NCBI GenBank assembly: GCA_963924555.1
Contig: OZ004597.1
Location: 6,273,904 to 6,337,903, forward strand
DNA length: 64,000 nucleotides
From: Crambe crambe
Lineage: Eukaryota > Porifera > Demospongiae > Poecilosclerida > Crambeidae
Direction of reading: 5' to 3'
Both the position numbers and the translations under genes were made by a program. This document shows positions 12,421 to 23,100 of the stretch, one piece after another; position 1 is the first letter of the stretch; every line of letters starts with the position of its first letter. The notes under the pieces are model-generated. The model saw nothing but the letters and a program-made list of their open reading frames with translations, did not search any database and was not told where the DNA came from.

Positions 12421-12679
12421 AACTAAGTAGCATCTTTAAAAACAGTATTATCTGTGTAACGTAGATGATGACTGTGTGTGTTGAGTCAACTCTTTCAAAC
12501 CGGCAATTCCTGCATGTTTGTATGTTTCTCCTACATTATCTTGTCATCAGTATAATGTGTCACCATGTCGTAATGGCCAGTTAACTCATGACATGTCATC
12601 CTCACTAGTCCTTCAGGTCAGAGGTCAAGTAAACCTTTTGTACAATTGAGGGCTTCCTGCTATGGCGGGGTATAAGCAT

Positions 12680-12935
12680 CTTAAACTCTGGGCGAATGTC
12701 CCAGTAATCGCCCGGACATATGTCCGGGCAAATGCCCGGGCAGTTGCCTGGGCACGGCACAAAAAAGGGGCGTGACGACTACACCTTACCTAAAAAGGGC
12801 GGGGCAGATCACAAGTGGGCGTAGCTGGACTGCAGACAGATGCCCAGGCACTGCCCGGGCAGATGTCTGGGCGAATGCTGGCGTTCAGTAAAGGGTTCAA
12901 GCCAGTCTAGCTTTATGCCCAGGCAGAATCGGAAT
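12680..12935. repeat. Cluster of CCCGGG-type palindromes
   Basis: Several short inverted motifs of the form 'tgcccgggca' and 'gcccggacatatgtccgggc' lie within about 250 bp just before the integrase-like gene, on a GC-rich patch unlike its surroundings. Could be a MITE or the promoter region of the downstream gene; no terminal repeats were resolved. Also at 49517-49770. Confidence 0.5.
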
Positions 12936-12970
12936 CAGACTTTGTGTGCCCGTGTGTCTCTAGCACATAA

Positions 12971-13943
12971 ATGGCAAGAAGAAGTAGGGCTGCTGTTTCA
13001 TTCAGCTCTATAGAAGTTCTAGAGGGCGTAGGAAGACTTTTATCAGAGGTACAGCATTCTTGCAGGGATGGTAGCATCTTCCATGATAGAATTCATGGAT
13101 TTCAACTGAGTCTAAGAGATTCCTTGAGGAATGTAGAACGTCTATCTCACTTGTTAGGAAGGGAGAACCATCAAAACATTATTTTGCATGAAGTGTTGAG
13201 ATCTTTGGGACAAAGAGGAAGAAGAATAGGTTCCAATGATGATGCTTACATATCTCATCAGGATTTTGATGGTAAACATACCAATAGTAGCTACTTGGCA
13301 ACATAGATATTAAATCAGGGTTCTTTATGGTACAGGTCAGCAGGGAAGGCCTCCTTTCTCCATACCACAAAATCAACTCGAGTACCTGGTTGGAATTAAT
13401 TTTACTGTTCCTGAAATTGCAACTCTACTCGGTGTGTCTCAGGCAACAGTTCGAAGAAGAATGCAACTGTATGGACTGTCCATTCGACAGACATACGCTC
13501 CCTTACCTGACACAGAGCTTGATGATTTAGTGGCAGAAATTGTAAGCGAACATCCCAATTCTGGATATAGAATGATCCGTAGCCACCTGCTTAATAGAGG
13601 ACTCAGAATTCAGGAAAGAAGAGTCAGAGAATCACTTGCTCGCACTGATCCATTATCAGTAGCATACAGATGGAGTCGAAATGGCAGGATACATCGAAGA
13701 CAATATTCGGTACCATATCCCAATGCCATTTGGCACATTGATGGCAACATGAGCCTGAACAGGTGGAGCTTTACTGTTCATGGGGCAGTGGATGGATACA
13801 GCCGCCTTGTGACTTACCTGCATTGTTCAACCTATAACAATCCTGAAACTGTTTTGGCTCAGTTTGTTAGAGGTGGTGAGAGATATGGTTTCCCATCTCG
13901 AGTGAGATCAGACTTTGGAGGAGAGAACATTTCCAAAAGATAA
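12971..13943 (+). CDS. HTH plus integrase-core (DDE-like) protein, 3'-truncated
   Basis: Two exons, 12971-13271 and 13336-13943, joined in frame across a 64-bp GT-AG intron, giving 302 residues. The N-terminal ~100 residues are not recognised. Residues about 123-143 form a helix-turn-helix (PEIATLLGVSQATVRRR). About 175-205 resemble the second HTH of IS3-type integrases (GYRMIRSHL...RRVRESL). The integrase core starts near 225 with WHIDGN (D236), then DGYSRL and RSDFGGEN (D293). The frame stops nine residues later, so the expected third acidic residue and C-terminal half are missing, either through truncation or an unseen exon. Known animal relatives are domesticated or transposon-derived integrase-like genes. 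Only the first 14 codons remain in copy 2 (to 49839), so this copy is the only one in the window. Confidence 0.7.
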
Positions 13944-14315
13944 TTTCATCTAATTATGAATTTCGTTACAATACATAAATTGTTTGGGTATGAGCTGATT
14001 TTGAAGGGAGATGTGACTGTCATGTCGAAATGTTGATGATAGTCTGGTGATGAATGTTCACTATATTCGATAGTATCAAGTACACACACAAAAGTATACT
14101 TTTCCATCAATGATGTATATATCTTTTATTTGACCAAATGAAGGGTCTTCAAAGTCGTTTTATGGCAAGTATTGAAGATGGTTTATACTCACTGCCACCA
14201 ACTTTAACTGAAGGAGTGCTAATATAATATATATATATATAGATATATATATAGGTGAGTACTCAGTCTACTAAATAAAAGCTGTATATAGTTGACCCTT
14301 GATCTTTGAATTGAG
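13944..14315 (+). other. Flank with (AT)n, no gene seen
   Basis: AT-rich sequence following the truncated integrase gene. A short (AT)n/(ATAG) tract lies at about 14223-14252. Nothing coding recognised. Confidence 0.4.
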
Positions 14316-14319
14316 ATGG

Positions 14320-14398
14320 GGGAAAAATCATTTCGTGAAATGAAAAAAAGATGTAGGGATGACACATCTTTTTTTCATTTCACGAAATGATTTTTCCC
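14320..14398. repeat. Perfect 35-bp inverted repeat with 9-nt loop
   Basis: Arms 14320-14354 and 14364-14398 ('gggaaaaatcatttcgtgaa' onward and its reverse complement) are perfectly complementary around 'agggatgac'. A transcript would form a long uninterrupted hairpin. Could be a tiny foldback MITE or a small-RNA precursor. Not present in copy 2, which lacks this region. Confidence 0.9.
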
Positions 14399-14862
14399 TT
14401 ACTTGTTCCTGGTCTTTTTTCCTCTCTTTTATGGTTTTAGCTATGCATAGAGTTCATTCTTCTATGCAGGGGACAGATGGAAGGAGCATAGCAACGAGTC
14501 AAGGTGTTGTGTTATTGTTGAGCAATACTTGATGCTGAAGTAGAGTCTACCGGTAGCTGGATTGGTGAATCTAAAATCCCCGAGTCGATAGTGCAGTCCT
14601 GGACTGTCCATTATCTAGAGTTAGCTAGCTAGAGAGATGGCTGAGTAATATTATAATAGATATCAGATACACACGCATGCGTATTATAGAAAAGATGGCT
14701 TCCTAATTAAATTAGTCGAGTGCTGCGCTCCATAGTGTCTCCTTTTTCATCGACTCTTTCGAGGATCAACGAGTAGAAAAGATCGTAGTTTGTAGAATTT
14801 GGAGTGGATTTATCCAGAAATCATAGCTGTAGCTTGAGTGGTTTGAGAGATATGGTTGTCTA

Positions 14863-14863
14863 A

Positions 14864-14911
<48 letters not shown>
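14863..14911 (+). repeat. (AAT)n microsatellite
   Basis: About 16 uninterrupted AAT/ATA units. It produces a poly-isoleucine ORF on the other strand that is not a gene. Confidence 0.95.
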
Positions 14912-14912
<1 letters not shown>

Positions 14913-15890
14913 TTCTGAAACGGTAAGCTCCCTGGTCCTGAAACTTGGTCTGCACATTGTAGTAGGCTCTAGTAGGCTGGATAATCATTCACAGTAGCTT
15001 TTGTTAGGTCTAAGTGGGGAAACTAGAATTTCACTTTTGTATTAGTATTGTATTAGTCATCCCTACATAGAGAGTGCTACCGCACTCTCTGATAAAAATG
15101 GCAGGTTTGAGCAGTTCATGCTGATTACTATATAGACAATATCAATAGCCCATCTCATCATATGGTATCAATGGTCGATTGTCTATGGCTGATTAATTTG
15201 AACAGATCAGTGCTCAAAATTTGGGAATTAATTCTGGAAAGCATCATGTGTCCAAATATAGAAGTATCAAGTAGCTGCACTGTTTTTAGGGCATCATTTC
15301 AGGTAAATTATGTAAATTATATTTGTGTAGGTAACACCTCGGCCAATTGCAGTTTCTTCTATTCAGGTTAATTTAAGAATCCTCACTTTTTATGATTTAT
15401 GACTAATTCAGATTCAGAAGATGTAGCAATTCCTCAGGTAACCCTGCATCTTATATAGTTTTTATATATCTTTTGTGTGTTTTAGATGGAATCAGTTGAT
15501 GAGCTCCCACCCCTTCAAGGGAGCCGTAATAAATCATTTATCTCTTCAGGTCAGGTTTCGTGTATCAAATTTCCCTTTTCACCGTCCCCTCTCCACTTCT
15601 CATTGTCCCCTCTTTCTCGTCTTCTCTCAATCTCACGTACTTTCGTCTTGCTGTGTCTGTATACCGTATTCATCTAGACCATCATCCAGTTCATCTGTTC
15701 AGGTTTCTATCACGGTAAACTATTTCGACCGTGCCCTCCTCCCACTTTTATTGACACTCTCTAAGTATCCCTCCTTCATTTCGTCTCTCCCATTCTCGCC
15801 CTTTGTTCTCCTTTACACTTCCATCCTCCTATAATTTCACTCCAATTTTCAATCACCTTTCTTTTCTTTATCACCCCTTTTGCTTACCTA
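14912..15890 (+). other. Non-coding; small hairpin and pyrimidine-rich tract
   Basis: A 9-bp perfect hairpin (agagagtgc, loop tacc, 15068-15089) is followed by a C/T-rich stretch (about 15540-15900) that ends in 'ctatttctag'. That pattern suits the intron and acceptor of the decayed gene beginning near 15900. Confidence 0.4.
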
Positions 15891-15897
15891 TTTCTAG

Positions 15898-16420
15898 GAC
15901 AATGGCTGGATTCGAAACTTTAAGGTACCAATGCAGTTCTCTGCAAGAACCACGGTTGCCATCAACAGCAACAAAAAAATCGATGAGTGATGCCGTTCGA
16001 TGTGAAATTGTTTCGGCTACAGTGACTTTGGCTATGGTGCACCCCAAGAGTATACCATCCTTGCTGAAAAAATCGTTTCGGAATTTCCAGTATTAGCAGA
16101 CACTTGTGGTTGTGGTCTTGTAAGTTGATCATGTCACATACTGAGATGTACACTCATACATCTTTTGAAATTTTTTCTTCCTTGTTCTTTAATTTTCTTT
16201 AGTCAATTTGGAGGAAACGAATAAGAATCTTAGAAGATCTGGTGTGTCTTAGTCCCAGATTGTGATGATGTTGATGATGACCAATCGGTTAGAGAGCTGG
16301 AAAAATCAAAGAATTAATGGACAAGACGGATCAAAACTTCCAAACCATCATCTTTGGAGCTTATAGAAATGTTTCCTTTCCTTCGTGTGGAGAAGTGGGT
16401 GAGTGTCATTAATTCTATGA
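15898..16420 (+). pseudogene. Decayed multi-exon gene of unrecognised family
   Basis: Exon-like pieces with consistent character: after an acceptor at about 15898, a frame reading GWIRNFKVPMQF; then HPKSIPSLLKK and FPVLADTCGCG-like codons in shifted frames (about 16040-16110); a GTAAGT donor at about 16120; and after 'ttctttag' (about 16201) a SIWRKRIRILR reading. The succession (basic segment, P-x-L-x-D, then W-x-x-R/K-I/L) resembles a widespread uncharacterised animal family that accompanies transposons. I recall the pattern only loosely. Stops and frameshifts between the parts argue for a pseudogene. Confidence 0.35.
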
Positions 16421-17110
16421 AGGTTCTTACAGTAAATATAATTTTTCCATTTAATGCACATCTATTGAGATGGGTAATGGGGAAATAGAGATCCCGTCGA
16501 GATTATAATACAATTAATTATATGATGTATAATTAATTATAATTATTATTATTAACTGCAGAAGAAATTATTAGGTGAGTATGGCTATAATATATTGTAT
16601 TAATGAGAAATTTTATTGCGCTGTTAGAAGTTTAAAATGAGTGCAACGCAGCAAAGGCTTTGGTGATCCTCTCTATGCCAGAGCAACAAAGAATAAGAAG
16701 AAGATAGTTCATTACCATGACCAGGTAATCCACCCCCTACATCTTTTTTCATTTACGAAGGTGAGATCGAGTGTGACGAATGTAGCATTTCCAACTCGTC
16801 TCCACCTTCAGTAACTCACCTACGGTTCGACTATCAGAAATGAACCTACGTAGGGGTACCGGGTAGTAAGCTTGATCTCCATCTTGAAGAGGCTTTCTCC
16901 TCCATGGTTTGATTCAAGGCTAGTGGCTAAGAATAGGGGTTATAATAATTATATTTTATAATAATAGCTGATTTCGAGGGAGCTACAGCATTCAAATTGG
17001 ACTGAAACAGTGAGAGTCCAAGTCTTTGGACAACCAACTTGCACTTCACTGACATAACAGTTAACTCTGCCAACCAACTTGCAAAGCACTGCATGAAGTA
17101 TACCGATACA
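16421..17110 (+). other. AT-rich spacer with an inverted copy of the B-region block
   Basis: About 16800-16930 is the reverse complement of the exon-like block seen at about 11000-11130 (including 'tcagaaatgaacctacgtag'). 16500-16560 is an AT palindrome-like stretch. No gene. Confidence 0.5.
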
Positions 17111-17760
17111 GGGGTTGCCTCCACTTTAGTGGACTGAATGGCGAATGAAAACCACCTCTATGGCACTTTACTCTCTTTCAATGCCTGGGGTCAATGTTAA
17201 GAAGTAGTAGAACAATATAACTCTGTATTCTGCAAGCTTAGACTAACACCTGATTGCTGCTGATGCCTAATTGGCCTTGCCAGTTAGGTACCAGAAGAGT
17301 CAGGTTTGCTCTCTCTCCACTAAAGTCATCATACGAGGTAACTTGCAGCACACTGATTGCCAATTAAAGCATTTCTTTTTTTTCTATATATCCAGACTAG
17401 CTGACTAGTGGTGCGTAATCGGATCCAAGCTGGCAGTTCCACTGTCTAGAGATTACCCCCTCCATAGCTTCGACATCATCTGGTAACTATACTTTTGCAA
17501 CCTGTAGCATAATAGAACAACTATGCCCAGCAATAACCCACCCTACTTACAAGAGCTTGAAACTAGCAATATTGCATACAGCTACATAGCTATCGAGAAA
17601 ACTACATACAGACAAACTTACTAGAGCAACAATTGACCTGTATCGAAGAGACAAATCAGTGTTAACAATATGAACAGGAGCTCTGGCTAAAATGCCTGAC
17701 CAGTCCAGTCCCCTTATAGCCGATAAAACAGGGCACTCGTTTTTAATGTAGTGCATAGCA
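17110..17760. repeat. Segment inverted relative to 27690-28240
   Basis: For example 17401-17495 ('cggatccaagctggcagttc' region) is the reverse complement of about 28005-28085, and 17512-17700 of about 27700-27950. Part (about 17120-17350) also occurs in direct orientation at about 26430-26650. No gene is supported. Confidence 0.75.
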
Positions 17761-17761
17761 A

Positions 17762-18260
17762 TACATAGTCCCCTCTATAGCGGAGGTGCTTATCATGTGT
17801 GTTCGCACTAACCATAGTCTCACCACTTATCGTGTGTGTTCGCACTAACCATACCAACTACTAGGTCTCCTGCTCACAATCGATATCCAGGGTTTCAGGC
17901 ATAGCCTAATTAGGGTCACTATGTGATAGATATATCTCGTACTAAAAGAGGTCCAACATAGTCCCCCCTATAGCGGCCAGTAGAGGAGGTGTGGTCTCAC
18001 CACTCAACATGTGGCTTCGCACTAACCATACCAACTAGGTCTCCTGCTCACACTCGATATCCAGTGTTCCAGGCATAGCCTACTTAGGGTTAGATATCTA
18101 ATAAATTCTTGTACTAAAAGAGGTCCAACATAGTCCCCACTATAGCGGCCACATACTTGAGATATACAGGAAGCCTTCATACAGGGTGCGTAGGAGACCT
18201 AGTTGATGTGGTTAGTGTGAAGCCACATGTCATGTCAAGTGGTGAGACCACACCTCCTCC
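17762..18260 (+). repeat. About 190-bp tandem repeat at the palindrome edge
   Basis: Two direct copies of a unit running from 'catagtcccc-ctatagcgg' through 'ttcgcactaaccataccaac' to 'ctaaaagaggtccaac', then a partial inverted copy ('gaagccacatgtcatgtcaa' to 'cctccgctgg'). A shortened version is at 49840-50030, between the B region and the kinase fragment of copy 2. Confidence 0.75.
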
Positions 18261-18494
18261 GCTGGTAATTTTTTTTTTTTTTAATAGAAATATGGATGAT
18301 CCTCCCTTTTAAGCAGTTCAGTTATCAACTTAAACTTGGTGACAATAAAGATTCAAATAGAGCATTATGAGACTTCTGCGGTCTCGAATTAAACTTTCAA
18401 ATAAGGGAAATATCTCCAGACCCAAAAAAACAAAAAAACGACAAACACAAGACTACTTAATGACTTTGGTGATTGGAGAAGAACCTCTGGCATC

Positions 18495-19948
18495 TCATTC
18501 TGATTTCCACTGTTCGTGTAAATCTTCGTCATATTTACCTGTACGTAAAGGAGTGTCAACGATAATTCCAAACAGAGTGTCGACTTACCTTCGACGTACA
18601 ACTTTTTCACGAATGGATGAGCCAGGTCTGGTGGAACAACGTGAGGATCCGCGTTCCCTTCGATCCTACCGATCATTATAGCGATTTGGCAGTAATCGAG
18701 ATTTTCTGCTGTCCAATCGGCTTTGGGAAGTTGATACATCAGAGATTTCCTGTACTTACCTACACATTCCATTGCCAGGTGGTCAACAGGTTCGCTTCGG
18801 TCCAGGTCTACAAAGACGGCATGGTGATCGTTGTCCCAGCATACGTTTTCGATTCTGATGTCCAGGTGGGCAATACGAGCCTCGTCGTGCAGAACTTTCA
18901 GGGACTTGATCACAGACGTTATGAAAGCGTGTTTATTGCTTCTGCTGCGTTTAATCTCATTGATGGTCAATGGCCGGTTGTACCTCTCAAACACAAAGAA
19001 GCCGGATCTATAATAACTGCATGGAAGTGCACAAGCCTTGTACGATGAAAATGATATCTGCATCTCTTTCAGACAACTCAACCTGTGGATCGCTCTAGAG
19101 TTAAGGATGCGTTTGTATGCATGTTCGTCGTCCAATATAACCACAGATTCACCTGACTTGACCTGCATTGCCCTAAGGCCGAAATTGTCCCTGATGTATT
19201 GTTCGGTCATTGGCAACGTAAAGTGGTTGTTTGTGTCTGGTAGGTTCCTCAGCTGTGTCCTCTGATCACCCGCTACTCGGTTAACGTTATTCCAAACTTG
19301 TGACGATTCGAGTGGGGTCACAACAACAGTATACTGAAATTCACTGTCGTTCCAACGCAAATCCACCTTGTGGACACATCGTCCACACGCCTCGACGGTC
19401 TTGTCGCTTTTATGGACAGGAAATACAAATCCCGTAACGGAATAAACACTGGACAGACGGTTCTTCCACGAACGAAGCTGATCAACTAGGCCCAGGCACA
19501 TCTTGTTGATCGTCTTGTCCAAGTTGTAGTTGGAAACTACTTCAAACTGTAAAAAAACTTCATTTTCGTACCAAGCCACATCCGGATACTTTAACGACGA
19601 GATCCAAAGAGGATCGTCAGATGTAGGTTCTCCCAGGCCTCTTCCGGTTCGTATCTCTAGGTCGTTGCGGATTCTGGCCTTTCCCTTTATCCACGTTTTC
19701 AATGCTTCACACGAGTCCCGGTGCCCGTCGTCGACACTGCCAATGACGTTTGACAGGCGATATGCAAATGGGTAGCTATACGGCATTACGATGTTGAGTA
19801 AATTCAGGGTGTCAGCAGTACGCTGTGAGACTGAGGAGTCCGTGGCATTAGGTTTCGGGCGGACGGATGCAAACGAGGACTTTGTCCACGATGTCCACGC
19901 TTCGAGGCCACTAGGTATAGTGCTCAGAAAACTGTGAAAGTCTTCCAT
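18495..19948 (-). CDS. REase-like plus protein-kinase-like protein (Crinkler-type architecture), inverted copy
   Basis: Same design as the gene at 2571: start MEDFHSF just after a TTGCAG acceptor, one 50-bp intron (18539-18588), and stop at 18495-18497. It lacks the 37-bp duplication, so this is the likely ancestral 3' end (...EQWKSE). The product is about 466 residues with PDVAW, FEVVS, HLDIRIEN and VDLDRS conserved. The kinase part has small in-frame differences from copy 1 (for example an extra Tyr in the SYYRSG segment and Arg-Ser insertion before NKHAF), i.e. indels in multiples of three, which suggests the frame has been kept. Whether it is an active nuclease or kinase is unknown. It sits in the palindrome left arm with its own inverted leader array. 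Confidence 0.7.
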
Positions 19949-20014
19949 TTCTGCAAGTAATATTCGAGGAGTAACATGCTGCGTCAAGACAATATATACA
20001 TGACGAGTTTTCAA

Positions 20015-20480
20015 CTATATGGAGGGGGGGTGGGTGGGTCATTTTTACTGGGTCACATTTTGGTTAGCCCACTGAAAGCCTCCTCCCCCTTGGGCTCTTT
20101 CTCACACTTTGGGGGACAGCTAATGGACACGGAGGCCAACCGGCTAGAAAGGTGCCAGAGAAACACCCAAGAAGGCCACAACCCCGTGAGAGGTCAAGTA
20201 GAGCAGAGTATTCCTCAGTTGACCTTACTTAGTACGAGGGCTGGAATTCAACCACTCCGTTGGCACCTCCCACAATTGACGGATTTACGGGTAAGAAGGA
20301 ACAGAAACAAGCAGACGAGGGAACAGTCTCACAGCGGGCAAACAGGAGCGGGAGAGAGTACCGACAGCTATTACACAATAAAATATTTCAATAAAAGAGT
20401 AAGCTTAGCTAGCAAATGTCAGTATTGATGGTGCTCACTAGCCATAACAAAGGCAACACATAGACTATCTGTCAACAATC
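20015..20480 (-). other. Promoter-proximal flank of inverted kinase gene, no gene seen
   Basis: Inverted counterpart of 2160-2520, including a G-run at about 20024-20036 (C-run in copies 1 and 3). No coding signal. Confidence 0.4.
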
Positions 20481-20482
20481 TG

Positions 20483-21290
20483 TCAATACTCACCAAAAAC
20501 AATGACAAGGCAGACAGGCCCAGCTACAGAGCTGCAGGCCAGAGAGCCCCAAGCCGACTGTGAAAATTTTGATGGAGAAATGCAGGCGATTAGCAAGTAA
20601 TTGTAACAATTTAGGCCATCGGTCATAGCTCTCGCTCGACTACCACCCGAGGAACAGACTTTACAAGTAGACTTACCAGTGAACGGGAAGAAGGGCGAGA
20701 GCAGACAAAATAGAGACTGACAGGAACTAGCCAAAGAGGGAACAGCAGGCAAACGAATCGTTTTCTCAAGCAGAACGCCAGCAAACAGCTCCAACTGTGA
20801 AAAAAAATTTGATAGATAAATGCAGACTATTGGCAATTAATTGTAACAATTTAGGCCATTGGTCATAGCTCTCGCTCGACTACCACCCGAGGAACAGACT
20901 TTACAAGTAGACTTACCAGTGAACCGGAAGAAGGCCGAGAGCAGAAGACACAGATACTGACAGTAACGAGCTGAAGAGGATACAGTCCAGCAGCAGGCAG
21001 AAGCGAGAGGGAGACTCTGTGACAGCTACCACACAATGAAATACATAAATTCAAGAGTATCTAGCAATTGTGACAGGTCTTGCCTGTTAGTTGCGGTTTT
21101 TAGCTCGTATCTAGCTACAGTCGAGTGCTTACGGCTCAGGAGACTGACAACAGGACTAGGGAACAGTCCCACGCAGGCAAACAGGAGCCACAGCAGGCAG
21201 TAGATTCACGACGAGGCAACAGTCCCACAGCAGGCAGTAGATTCACGACGAGGCAACAGTCCCACAGCAGGCAAACAGGAGTGGGAGGGA
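20483..21290 (-). repeat. Inverted leader array with splice-like signals, left of the Merlin insertion
   Basis: Reverse-strand counterpart of 1380-2160, with the same TTCACAG acceptors and ACTGGTAAG donors. At 21150-21270 it has an extra short direct repeat (unit with 'cccacagcaggcagtagatt'), not seen in copies 1 and 3, and it continues at 22616-22990 beyond the Merlin element. Confidence 0.55.
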
Positions 21291-21294
21291 GACC

Positions 21295-22607
21295 GGATCA
21301 ACTATAATATACGGACACGCGCGTGCGTGCAATTATACGCGCAAATTGAGATAACCACACCCCCATGAAAGAGGTGACTGACTTATACGGCACCACGAGG
21401 CTAGGGCTCCTGCAAGGGAGCGAGCATTAGGTGTATGGGACGTACTATTCACGCACTGTTGTGACTCCAAGGCTAGGCAACACTAAGTAAGCAAGAGTAA
21501 TCATATTGTATGAGAGATACTTAAAGTAGGAGATATAAAGTAGGGTGGGTATGAGTAGGGTGTCTGTTATCAAAATGTTATTTATACAGGATAAATGGTC
21601 GCAATATCACTATAGATAGAGCCCAAAACGTCATCATTGATCCTTCCGTATCTTTCTCGCCACATGAATTCATCAAGATAAGAAGGAAGCATGGAGCGAT
21701 GGCAGCCTCTCATTCTCTTTAGTTTGATCTTTGCCCTATTCCAGTAGGATTCGATATGATTGGTATGAACCCCAGTAGGACTAACGAATTCTACAGAATG
21801 ATTGACAGTGCTGTAGCCCGAAATAGCAGGTGTAGTGGCCAAACTGTTGTACGCTGCCCAACCATCTGACCAGATGGTGGTTCCTGGCTGTACGTGTGCC
21901 AGGATTATGGGTAGAAGGGTAGCAGCATCCCTGTGGTCAACTAGTTCCATATACCCAAGGGCTGGGGTCACACTCGTATCACACATTCCAAAGACCCATG
22001 CTTCTTTATCTGCAGGCCGCCCTCTATTGTACTGGAAATAAAGTTATATAAATACCCATGCTTCTTCACTTACATCTAATTATACCTTTGGTTTGTGTGA
22101 AAATAACGATTCATCGATCGATACGATACAATCTTCCCAGGACCACCCAATTTAATTTCGGGATCGAGGTTGCAGAGTCTGTAACTGCACACATCTCTCA
22201 ACCATGAGTATACCTGGATTGCTGTGGCCTCTGTGACACCAATTTCCTCTTTGGCGTCTGTGACTGGATACTGCCTGGCCCACCAATGCACACTACCCTT
22301 CCTGATGCGAATGCATTTGTGACAATCAGGACAACGCCATCGGCAGCCATCACTTATATCCTGCCTGCTCTGGAGTACCATCATAGTGCTGCATGGGCAC
22401 TTTTTCTGGCTGGCAAGAACATGTTTACCCTGCAAGAAGGTGATAATACCAGGAGTGCCTCCAAAGGCTACAGGTCCAAGCTCAAGAAGAGACATTTCCC
22501 GCTTCTTTCCCGCCAAAACTTTAAATTACAATAGTAATGATGTCATCACGTTTAATTTCGCGCGTATAATTGCACGCACGCGCGTGTCCATATATTATAG
22601 TTGATCC
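21295..22607 (-). mobile_element. Merlin (IS1595/ISXO2-like) DNA transposon
   Basis: 1313 bp bounded by terminal inverted repeats of about 53 bp starting 'ggatcaactataata', nearly perfect (one substitution and one indel). An 8-bp target duplication 'gggagacc' flanks it at 21287-21294 and 22608-22615. TSD length, GG termini and encoded transposase type all match the Merlin superfamily. It sits in the leader array of the inverted kinase unit; the corresponding place in the other copies is empty. Confidence 0.92.
21582..22516 (-). pseudogene. Merlin transposase, frameshifted at the first catalytic motif
   Basis: Exon 1 (22516-22086) encodes a Cys-rich zinc-ribbon-like segment (CPC...CRWRCPDCHKC) and the family's LGGPGKIV motif. 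Exon 2 (22031-21582) encodes RGRPADKEAWVFG, SDGW (second Asp) and HIESYW (third acidic position). A 54-bp intron (22032-22085, GTATAA...TTTCCAG) separates them. The IDES motif with the first catalytic Asp is readable only after a one-base frame change: 8 nt (22119-22126) lie where a multiple of three is expected. I infer a -1 (or +2) lesion, so this copy is probably dead, unless the exon structure differs from this reading. Confidence 0.8.
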
Positions 22608-22615
22608 GGGAGACC

Positions 22616-23100
22616 AACAGCTACACGATAAAATATTTCAGTAGCTAGCCAGTAGTCTCGTGAACAAGACTTGCGGTTTTTAGCTTGTATCTAGCTACAG
22701 TCGAGTGCTTACGGCTCAGGAGACTGACAACAGGACGAGGGAACGGTCCAGATAAAAAGAAGGCCAACAGCTCTGCCTGCACAATGAAAAATTTGATAGA
22801 GAAATGCAGGCGAGTAGCAAGTAATTGTAACGATTTACGGCCATTTCTCAAACTACCAGCCAGGGAACAGACTTTATCGGTAGACTTACCAGTTAACGGG
22901 AAGAAGGCAGAGAGCAGACGAAACGGCAACGAGACGAATAGGGAACAGTCCCGCAGCAGGCAAATAAATGGTTCTCTCCAGCGGAAGCGGAGAAGGCCTT
23001 TTATAGCTCTGCTCTATACGCGTCAGCATTACGGTCTGACCTTTGACCTGACATTTGACCCTCATGGATCCAGCCTACGTACCTCTACCGTGTCTCCTTC
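22616..23100 (-). repeat. Continuation of the inverted leader array
   Basis: Inverted counterpart of about 1010-1390, separated from the rest of the array by the Merlin insertion. Contains 'cagttaacgggaagaaggc', the complement of the exon-donor motif. Confidence 0.5.

Larger units (their letters stand above)
1..18646 (+). repeat. Large direct duplication, copy 1
   Basis: Reads collinearly with 29649-50396 at near identity: position 1 matches 29649, 302-502 matches 29950-30150, and 5046 matches 41855. Copy 2 lacks 13014-17913 and carries two insertions absent here, so the spacing changes from about 29.65 kb to about 36.8 kb. The left edge is not seen, so the duplication probably extends beyond the window. 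Seen directly by comparing the two stretches; exact percent identity was not computed. Confidence 0.93.

Noticed and set aside
14766-14957. Poly-Ile ORF
   Set aside because: Translation of the (AAT)n microsatellite.
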